DNA of 64,000 nucleotides from Mesorhizobium sp. B2-3-12. Lineage in GTDB: Bacteria > Pseudomonadota > Alphaproteobacteria > Rhizobiales > Rhizobiaceae. The translations under genes and the position numbers were made by a program. The notes under the pieces are model-generated. The model was not told the origin of the DNA. It saw only the letters and a list, made by a program, of their open reading frames with translations, and did not search any database. The stretch's first letter is position 1. Each line of letters starts with the position of its first letter. The DNA is taken from assembly GCF_006442205.1 (NCBI RefSeq), contig NZ_VFVR01000010.1, forward strand, positions 101,050-165,049, given 5' to 3'. Below are positions 57,352 to 64,000 of the stretch, piece by piece.

Positions 57352-58797
57352 TTATTGGAAGTCGAAGGCGCTCAGGCCGGTGACCATCTCGTCGAGGCCG
57401 AGGGGCCGCGTCACCGGCGGCTCGGCGCGCGCCAGGCAGCCGACACGCTCGCAAAGCCGGCATGCGGGGCCGACTGGCGTCGCCGTGATGACCGCCCCTG
57501 CCTTTGCGCCGATTGCCGTGCCGGGCAGGGCCGCGCCGTAGACGATGTCGTCGCGAAAGCCGATGTCGCAGCCAAGCAGCAGCGCGGTGCGGCGCGGGCG
57601 CTCGGAGAATGCGCCCTGCGGCCCCTCCAGAGTGCGGGCGATGCACAGGAACTCGGCGCCGTCGGGCATTTCCACGGCCTCGACGAAGATCTGGCCGGGC
57701 TGGGTGAAGGCGACGTGCACGGGAAGCTTGGGGCAGCCGCCGCCAAACCGGCTTTGCGGAAAGCCCTGGCTGCCGGCCTTGCGGAAGCGGTTTCCGGCAT
57801 TGTCGACCTCCAGCATGAAGAAGGGCACGCCGGCGGCACCTTGCCGTTGCAGCATGGTCAGCCGGTTTGCCGCCTGTTCGAAGGACACGCCAAAGCGTGA
57901 GCGCAGGACGTCGATGTCGTAGCGTGAGCGAACGGCCGCCGCGTGAAAGGGCTGATAGGGCATCATCAGCGCATGAGCGGCATAACGGCCGAGTTCGAAG
58001 CGGGCAAGGCGGCGCGCTTCGTCCGTGGCCAACCGCAGCGCCTGGATCTCGCCAGCGACCGCGACCGTCATGCGGATCAGGCAGGCTTCCATCGCCACTT
58101 CGCGCAACTGGTCGAACGGCGACAGGCGCTCCGACAGGAACAGGCGCTGCGAGTGGCGGTCGTAGCGCCGGCGCCAGTTCGGCATGGTGGCGACCGGCAG
58201 AACCTTGACCACGATGCCGTATTCGCGCTTCAGCCAGGCTTTCAAGGCGCCGAGCAGGTCATCGCCGGGATCGAGCACCGAGGTGAATGCCTCGGCCTCT
58301 TCCTCGAGCGAGGAAAAATGGTTCGGCCGCCGCTCGAAAATCTCGTGCACCTCGTCAACCGGCAGGCGGGCGCCGGAAAGCGCGGTGGCGCGTCCCTCGC
58401 GCGCCAGAAGCTCGTTGAGGTCGGACAGCCGCTCGGCCTGCTCGCGATAGGCGCGGAACAGTTTTATCACGGCGGCCGACGCATTGGGCGCTGCCTCGGC
58501 AAGCTCGATCAGTTCCTGGTCTCCCGGCAGTTCGCCGACCAGCAACGGATCGGTAAACACCTCCTTCAAGGCGGCGACCGAACCCCTTGCCTCGCCCTGA
58601 AGCTCATGCGGATCGACCTTGTAGACGGAGGCCAGTTTCAAGATCAGCTGCACCGTCAACGGCCGCTGGTTGCGCTCGATCAGGTTGAGGTAGGACGGCG
58701 AGATGCCGAGCCCCTCGGCCATCGCCGTCTGGGTCAGGCCCTTGGCGTTGCGGATGCGGCGAATACGCGGCCCGGCGAAAATCTTCTGATCAGCCAT
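57352..58797 (-). CDS. ScfR/RamB-like XRE-family regulator (short-chain acyl-CoA type)
   Basis: A 481-residue regulator. An XRE helix-turn-helix fills residues ~7-65 (IRRIRNAKGLTQTAMAEGLGISPSYLNLIERNQRPLTVQLILKLASVYKVD). An IrrE/ImmA-like middle domain follows, and the C-terminal domain ends with the Cys cluster PACRLCERVGCLARAEPP. This is the architecture of the short-chain fatty acyl-CoA sensing group (ScfR, MccR, PrpR, RamB) that controls the glyoxylate, methylcitrate or ethylmalonyl pathways. It is divergent from aceA, its probable target. ATG 58797 starts the domain directly. Confidence 0.88.
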   Translation of the reverse strand: MADQKIFAGPRIRRIRNAKGLTQTAMAEGLGISPSYLNLIERNQRPLTVQLILKLASVYKVDPHELQGEARGSVAALKEVFTDPLLVGELPGDQELIELAEAAPNASAAVIKLFRAYREQAERLSDLNELLAREGRATALSGARLPVDEVHEIFERRPNHFSSLEEEAEAFTSVLDPGDDLLGALKAWLKREYGIVVKVLPVATMPNWRRRYDRHSQRLFLSERLSPFDQLREVAMEACLIRMTVAVAGEIQALRLATDEARRLARFELGRYAAHALMMPYQPFHAAAVRSRYDIDVLRSRFGVSFEQAANRLTMLQRQGAAGVPFFMLEVDNAGNRFRKAGSQGFPQSRFGGGCPKLPVHVAFTQPGQIFVEAVEMPDGAEFLCIARTLEGPQGAFSERPRRTALLLGCDIGFRDDIVYGAALPGTAIGAKAGAVITATPVGPACRLCERVGCLARAEPPVTRPLGLDEMVTGLSAFDFQ

Positions 58798-59032
58798 CGG
58801 TGTTCCTTGACACGATTTTACAGCTTCGAGCGCCCCCGTTTCGACCACTGATTTTGACAGCAATTACAAATTTACCGCCGCTGCCTGTCAAACACAACAC
58901 AGATTTTCCCTTATCTTTCCGCGTTTTCCCTGATTTTTCTGGTTCATTTCGCGCCGCAATGTAAATTCCGTCACATAGAAGCGCCCGACAATTTGGCGTG
59001 CGGACATCGTAAAGAACCCATCGGAGTGAGAA
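58798..59032. promoter_or_regulatory. divergent control region of the ScfR-like gene and aceA
   Basis: This 235-bp AT-richer region contains related motifs in opposite orientation, AAATTTACCG near 58870 and ATGTAAATTCC near 58960, sharing AATTTAC. They are candidate half-sites for the divergently encoded regulator. No firm -35/-10 was assigned. Confidence 0.35.
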
Positions 59033-60322
<1,290 letters not shown>

Positions 60323-60385
60323 GTCCGCAAAGAAGACGACCAACAGAGGAACGCCCCTTGAGGGCAAGGACATAGGAGAAGACCA

Positions 60386-60628
60386 ATGGCATCGATAAGC
60401 CGTGTCAAGGAACGGGCGGAAGAGCAATCGACCACGATGAGCGTCGACCAGCAGGCGACGATCCGCATGTTGGCCAACGATCTGCACAGGCTGAACCAGT
60501 CGGTGATGAAGGCGGTCGAGGCGGGCGTCTCGGTGGAACTGGTCCGCTCGGCAAGGCATCATGGCGGTGACGGCAATTGGGGCGATCTGCTGATCCCGGT
60601 AATCGTCACCCAGCAGAGCCATGGCTGA
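60386..60628 (+). CDS. small hypothetical protein downstream of aceA
   Basis: An 80-residue helical protein, MASISRVKERAEEQSTTMSVDQQATIRMLANDLHRLNQSVMKAVEAGVSVELVRSARHHGGDGNWGDLL. AGGAGAAG a few bases ahead of the ATG and a strong terminator 24 bp after the stop show a genuine end-of-operon gene with aceA. No family is recognised; the helix plus short tail resembles regulatory or scaffold peptides. Confidence 0.7.
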   Translation: MASISRVKERAEEQSTTMSVDQQATIRMLANDLHRLNQSVMKAVEAGVSVELVRSARHHGGDGNWGDLLIPVIVTQQSHG

Positions 60629-60651
60629 CCGGAAATCGTCCACGCGGTCCT

Positions 60652-60690
60652 TTCACCTGCGCAATGTATGCGCAGGTGAATTTTATTTTT
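60652..60690 (+). terminator. strong intrinsic terminator of the aceA operon
   Basis: A perfect 12-bp stem (TTCACCTGCGCA/TGCGCAGGTGAA) with a 5-base loop, followed by TTTTATTTTT. Confidence 0.92.
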
Positions 60691-60701
60691 ACGCAACGGA
60701 G

Positions 60702-60775
60702 CAGTGGACAGAGCAGTACAGTACTGTTGCTTGAATCCACTGTTGTGAAAGACACCCGCAGGCGTCTTTTATTTC
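60702..60775 (+). other. nested inverted repeats and weak terminator before the receiver gene
   Basis: Outer arms CAGTGGA (60702-60708) and TCCACTG (60736-60742) enclose a perfect CAGTAC-A-GTACTG dyad (60714-60726). At 60748-60769 a mismatched hairpin AAAGAC/GTCTTT is followed by TTTATTTC. Together they could be an operator, or a very short RNA ending at the second hairpin. Confidence 0.35.
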
Positions 60776-60869
60776 ACCTTGACATGGGGTTCGATCTCAC
60801 GCCAATTGTCCGCCAGATTCAACTCTGCATTGAAATAGGGGCGAACTTCTTGGCCGACTTGGGTGCCCA

Positions 60870-61313
60870 GTGAAGAGCGAGGGCGAGACCGAAAAGCATG
60901 TGAATCTGGGGACCCGGGATTCAAGCATCGAGACGATCCGCGATCCCTCGCGGGTGCTGGTTGTCGGGAAATCGCCGGTCAACCGGGTGGTGGTGTCGAA
61001 GATTGTCGAGCGGTCCGGACTCAGGCCAATCTCGGAACCGCCTGAAATGGCGGCGAAAACCTTGCGGACGCTGGTGCCTGGCGCGATTGTGCTCGATGGC
61101 GGCCCCGACAACAAGGACTGCGACAATCTGATGCCCGGCATCGAAACGTTGCGCCGGGCTTCGGGCAAATCGCTTCCTCCCGTGATCCTGCTTTCAACCA
61201 AGAACGGCACGCCGGAGAGCCTTGGCTTGTCCAATGTCATCGATGCGGTGGTGGCCAAGCCGATCACGCCCGAACGACTGCAACCGGTGATCGACCGCCT
61301 GATCAGCCGCTGA
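60870..61313 (+). CDS. degenerate single-domain response-regulator receiver
   Basis: A 147-residue protein: ~28 hydrophilic residues, then a CheY-like fold (VLVVGKSPVNRVVVSKIVERSGL...GAIVLDGG...PVILLSTKN...VVAKPITPERLQPVIDRLI). The phospho-acceptor D76, S109/T110 and K130 are in place. The Mg-binding acidic pair at the end of strand 1 is replaced by G33-K34, so ordinary phosphorylation is unlikely. There is no output domain. GTG start. A protein-interaction or scaffold role is more plausible. It stands between the aceA operon and a convergent HAD gene. Confidence 0.78.
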   Translation: MKSEGETEKHVNLGTRDSSIETIRDPSRVLVVGKSPVNRVVVSKIVERSGLRPISEPPEMAAKTLRTLVPGAIVLDGGPDNKDCDNLMPGIETLRRASGKSLPPVILLSTKNGTPESLGLSNVIDAVVAKPITPERLQPVIDRLISR

Positions 61314-61386
61314 GGCAATTCCGGGAAAGTCGTGCAACGATTTTCTCTCCGAAATTATACATGAAAGCAAATAATGGAAGTCGCGA

Positions 61387-62103
61387 TCAGCCCGGCTTCG
61401 CGATGCTCTCAATCAGGTCAGGCAATTGGCCGAGATGCGGTATCTGGCGAAAACGCGGCTCGGCGACCGGCGCCTCGACATGTTCGAGCACCCAGGTCAA
61501 TTCGTGCGGCACATGGACGCCCCAGCCGCCGGCCTCGATGGCAGGCACCACGTCCGACTTCAGCGAATTGCCGACCATCATACTGCTTGCCGGACCATCG
61601 CCATGGCGGCTGAAGAGGCGCGCATAGGTCGCGGCAGTCTTGTCGCTGACAATCTCGACCGCGTCGAACAGGTCACCCAGGCCGGACCCGGCCAGCTTCC
61701 GTTCCTGATCGAACAGATCGCCCTTGGTGATCAGTACGAGGCGGAAGGTGCCGGCGAGTTTCTCGACCGTCTCGCGCGCCTGCGGCAAGGGCTCGATCGG
61801 GTGGCCCAGCATCTCGCGGCCGGCATCGAGAATCTGCGATATAACCGAGGCCGGCACGCGCCCTTCGGTGACCTCGATCGCGGTTTCGATCATCGAGAGC
61901 GTAAACCCCTTGATGCCGAAGCCATAGATCGCAAGGTTGCGCCGTTCGGCCGCCAGCAGTCGCGCCGAGATCTGCGCCTCCTCGCCATGATCGGCCAGCA
62001 TGGCGGCAAAACGCTTTTCCGTCATGCGGAAGAACTGTTCGTTCTGCCAAAGTGTGTCGTCGGCATCGAAGCCGATCGTGGTCAGTTCGCTGCTGGTTCG
62101 CAT
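61387..62103 (-). CDS. HAD-superfamily hydrolase
   Basis: A 238-residue phosphatase-like protein with a class I cap. Motif I D13-A-D15-D-T-L-W, motif II LVLITKGD, motif III K in VSDKTAATYARL and motif IV MVGNSLKSDVVPAIEAGGWG are intact, so it should be an active phosphohydrolase or dehalogenase-type enzyme; the D-x-D pattern favours phosphatase. The substrate is unknown. It converges with the receiver gene. Confidence 0.87.
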   Translation of the reverse strand: MRTSSELTTIGFDADDTLWQNEQFFRMTEKRFAAMLADHGEEAQISARLLAAERRNLAIYGFGIKGFTLSMIETAIEVTEGRVPASVISQILDAGREMLGHPIEPLPQARETVEKLAGTFRLVLITKGDLFDQERKLAGSGLGDLFDAVEIVSDKTAATYARLFSRHGDGPASSMMVGNSLKSDVVPAIEAGGWGVHVPHELTWVLEHVEAPVAEPRFRQIPHLGQLPDLIESIAKPG

Positions 62104-62202
62104 CGCCGGCTTCTCGAGTGCGGGGAAGACGCCAAACCTAGGCTGACCGGCAGGCGGTTTTCAACCTGCACCGACAATTGCCGGCGGCGGGTAGCGGGTC
62201 AG

Positions 62203-62364
62203 TTTGAAATTCCGACCCCGGCGATGGCCGCTGGCGTGACAGACAAGCTTTGGGAGATCAGCGACATCGTTGCGCTGATCGGAGCGAAAGAAGCCGAAAA
62301 GCCTCTGGTGCGCTGCCTTACAAAAAGCGGACAGTCTGATATATCCCCGGTTGGCGGCCCGTAG
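62203..62364 (+). pseudogene. transposase C-terminal fragment
   Basis: The frame reads FEIPTPAMAAGVTDKLWEISDIVALIGAKEAEKPLVRCL to a TAG at 62364. TPAMAAGVTDKLW followed by DIVALI is the common C-terminal ending of a DDE transposase group (CRIHKTLR-TPAMAAG type). Only the last ~40 residues remain and the catalytic core is gone. It begins inside the left arm of the 265-bp element. Confidence 0.55.
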
Positions 62365-62430
62365 CTCAGGGGAAGAGCGCCAGTCATATGTGCTGGAGGC
62401 CCCCGGTCGAGACGGGGCGGGTCCGCCACC
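62353..62430 (+). tRNA. tRNA-like sequence (probable pseudo-tRNA)
   Basis: The stretch has the look of a tRNA: a D-arm TAGCTC-AGGGGAA-GAGC, an anticodon arm CCAGT-CATATGT-GCTGG, and a T-arm CCCCG-GTCGAGA-CGGGG. The acceptor can be drawn as 7 bp with a C1:C72 mismatch and an encoded CCA (62426-62428), or as 9 bp (GGCGGCCCG with CGGG-T-CCGCC, one bulge). U33 and T54 are replaced by A and G, and the variable loop is short, so decoding ability is doubtful. If canonical numbering holds, the anticodon is TAT. It lies inside the inverted-repeat element. Confidence 0.4.
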
Positions 62431-62523
62431 GATTTCAAACTGACCCCCTACCCGGCGGCGGCTCCCCTTCCCTTCCATCGCGCGGCGCGGCTATACTCCG
62501 AAATCCGCAACCCAATCTGGTGA

Positions 62524-63960
62524 ATGATGCCGCCTGCAAAAAAGGAAGTCCGTCCGTCGAGCCGCGGAGGACGGGCGCGCACGCCTGCCTTCGTGAAAAA
62601 CCTGCGTGGTGTGAAGAACTGGAAGGAAGTCAGCGATTGGCTGGAATGGCGCGGCATCGAGGATATCGAATGCATCACGCCTGATCAGGCCGGCGTGGCG
62701 CGCGGCAAGATGATGCCGTCGAAGAAATTCACCTCCAACACCTCACTGGCGCTGCCCTCGGCCGTCTTCATGACGACGATCTCCGGCGGCTATCCCGAGG
62801 ACGGCAACGGCTTCCACTATCCCGAAGACGATGGCGACCTCAAGCTGATGCCGGACCTTTCGACGCTGACGGTGGTGCCGTGGGAAGAAGACCCGACGGC
62901 TGCCGTCATCTGCGACCTCGTCCATCAGGACGGCCGCTCGGTCGAGTTCACGCCGCGCAATGTGCTGAAGCGCGTCGTTGCCGCCTACGACAAGCTTGGG
63001 CTGAAACCGGTGGTGGCGCCCGAGATCGAGTTCTACCTCGTGCGCAAGAATCCGGATCCGGACTATCCGTTGACCCCGCCCGTCGGCCGCTCGGGGCGCG
63101 CCATCGGCGGCGGCGCCGGCTATTCGATCGCCGGCGTCAACGAGTTCGACGAACTGATCGACGACATCTACCATTTCTCCGAAAGCCAGGGGCTGGAGAT
63201 CGACACGCTGATCCACGAAGAAGGCGCCGGCCAGCTTGAGATCAATCTGCGCCATGGCGACCCGATCGAGCTCGCCGACCAGGTGTTCATGTTCAAGCGC
63301 ACCATTCGTGAAGCCGCGCTCAAGCATGAGATTTACGCCACCTTCATGGCCAAGCCGATCCAGGGCCAGCCGGGTTCGGCCATGCATATCCACCAGTCGA
63401 TCGTCGACAAGAAGACGGGCAGGAACATCTTCTCGGCCGAGGACGGTTCGGAGACCGAGGATTTCTTCCATTTCATCGGCGGCATGCAAAAGCACGTGCC
63501 GAACGCGCTGGTGATGTTCGCGCCCTACGTCAACTCCTACCGGCGGCTGACGCAGGCGGCGTCTGCCCCCGTCAACAACAAATGGGGCTATGACAACCGC
63601 ACCACGGCGTTCCGGGTGCCGCGTTCCGACCCCGCGGCGCGGCGCGTCGAAAACCGTATCCCGTCCTCCGACGCCAATCCCTATCTGGCCGTGGCGGCGT
63701 CGCTCGCCTGCGGGCTGATCGGCATCACCAAAAAGGTCAAGGCCGAGCCGCCGGTGCTGACGACCGCCAACGCCGACGAGATCGACCTGCCGCGCGGCCT
63801 GCTCGAAGCCGTCGACCTGTTCGAAGGCGACGAGGAACTCTGCGCGCTGCTGGGCAAGTCCTTCGCCGCCACCTATGCGGCGATCAAACGTGCGGAATTC
63901 GAAACGTTCATGGAAGTGATCAGTCCGTGGGAGCGGGAATATTTGTTGCTGAATGTATAG
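62524..63960 (+). CDS. glutamine synthetase family protein (PuuA-like gamma-glutamylpolyamine ligase)
   Basis: A 478-residue type-III-like glutamine synthetase relative. APEIEFYLV carries the metal Glu residues, EEGAGQLEINLRHGDP is the second metal/glutamate segment, AKPIQGQPGSAMHIHQSI holds the ATP-side His, and VENRIPSSDANPYLAVAASLACGL the C-terminal arginine loop. The N-terminal DWLEWRGIEDIECITPDQAGVARGKMMP is typical of PuuA/SpuI-type enzymes that glutamylate putrescine or other amines, fitting the potFGHI importer 7 kb away. Two adjacent ATGs (62524 and 62527 region) are possible; the first ~25 residues are basic and variable. Confidence 0.88.
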   Translation: MMPPAKKEVRPSSRGGRARTPAFVKNLRGVKNWKEVSDWLEWRGIEDIECITPDQAGVARGKMMPSKKFTSNTSLALPSAVFMTTISGGYPEDGNGFHYPEDDGDLKLMPDLSTLTVVPWEEDPTAAVICDLVHQDGRSVEFTPRNVLKRVVAAYDKLGLKPVVAPEIEFYLVRKNPDPDYPLTPPVGRSGRAIGGGAGYSIAGVNEFDELIDDIYHFSESQGLEIDTLIHEEGAGQLEINLRHGDPIELADQVFMFKRTIREAALKHEIYATFMAKPIQGQPGSAMHIHQSIVDKKTGRNIFSAEDGSETEDFFHFIGGMQKHVPNALVMFAPYVNSYRRLTQAASAPVNNKWGYDNRTTAFRVPRSDPAARRVENRIPSSDANPYLAVAASLACGLIGITKKVKAEPPVLTTANADEIDLPRGLLEAVDLFEGDEELCALLGKSFAATYAAIKRAEFETFMEVISPWEREYLLLNV

Positions 63961-64000
63961 GGGAGTAAGGGAGTAGGGGATTAGGGGAGTAGGGGAGTAG
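63961..64000 (+). repeat. 8-bp tandem repeat GGGAGTAG (five copies, cut by window end)
   Basis: Five successive units (GGGAGTAA, GGGAGTAG, GGGATTAG, GGGAGTAG, GGGAGTAG) begin directly after the stop codon at 63960, which itself ends in the phase TAG. Runs of GGG every 8 bases could fold as a G-quadruplex in the 3' UTR. The array may continue beyond the window. Confidence 0.85.

Larger units (their letters stand above)
62189..62453. mobile_element. 265-bp inverted-repeat element (MITE-like) with tRNA-like cargo
   Basis: Terminal arms of 22 bp, starting GGGTAGCGGG at 62189 and ending as its complement at 62453, match in 21 positions; similarity extends outward to about 27 of 30. The six-base direct repeat GGCGGC lies on each side (62183-62188 and 62454-62459), as expected of a target duplication. 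Inside are a transposase C-terminal fragment and a tRNA-like sequence. There is no complete transposase, so any movement needs one from elsewhere. Confidence 0.65.

Overview
This window reads as chromosome of a rhizobial alphaproteobacterium, most like Mesorhizobium. The pointers are a DUF768-type protein (a family I associate with Mesorhizobium), an actS/actR redox pair, a PdhS-type kinase behind a perfect CtrA box, an sRNA of the alpha-r14 architecture, a tRNA-His with the alphaproteobacterial G1:U72/A73 acceptor, and a recurring EcfG-type promoter motif. These are inferences from reading the sequence; no database search was run.

Layout. 1-7 kb: a cut-off mannonate dehydratase gene, an SDR, then a stress-flavoured block (DUF1236 repeat protein, AlkB, two GFA proteins, KTSC, DUF763, cysteine hydrolase). 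7-13.9 kb: one tightly overlapping minus-strand operon, cyoABCD-SURF1-actS-actR, i.e. a quinol oxidase transcribed with its maturation factor and a redox two-component system. 14-20 kb: an MFS carrier and a sparse, partly decayed stretch with an orphan nuoD, two small Cys-rich proteins, a Mn-catalase and a CheB-like pseudogene. 20.2-35.7 kb: a large alcohol-respiration island. Its plus-strand half runs GlcG/HbpS protein, lanthanide-signature PQQ dehydrogenase, its periplasmic binding protein, cytochrome c, a complete caa3-type oxidase with CtaG, and a second cytochrome c. Its minus-strand half encodes two ABC systems and a beta-propeller of the PQQ-dehydrogenase-associated families. 35.8-40.1 kb: DUF768, a TrxR-like flavoprotein, an SDR/membrane fusion, DUF2269, and a truncated permease. 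40.2-41.3 kb: tRNA-His, the three-hairpin sRNA, and phasin. 41.3-47 kb: pdhS and two envelope/stress genes, followed by a broken large-catalase remnant. 47.6-64 kb: acetoacetyl-CoA synthetase, AsmA, a potFGHI polyamine importer, an EamA exporter, an ScfR-like regulator facing aceA, a degenerate receiver, a HAD hydrolase, a 265-bp inverted-repeat element carrying a tRNA-like sequence, and a glutamine-synthetase-family gene.

How it fits together. Ten sites of the form GGAAC-N17-GTT, all with the same spacer, sit upstream of genes (DUF1236, both GFA genes, KTSC, cysteine hydrolase, Mn-catalase, both halves of the PQQ island, TrxR-like, DUF4142/GSP). One of them is symmetric and could fire in both directions. 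This suggests that much of the accessory content belongs to the general stress response. Two distinct terminal oxidases (quinol bo3-type and cytochrome c caa3-type) give separate respiratory exits, the first probably tied to ActSR and the second probably dedicated to periplasmic alcohol oxidation. Carbon storage and C2 metabolism (phasin, AacS, isocitrate lyase with its regulator) form a second theme on the right side.
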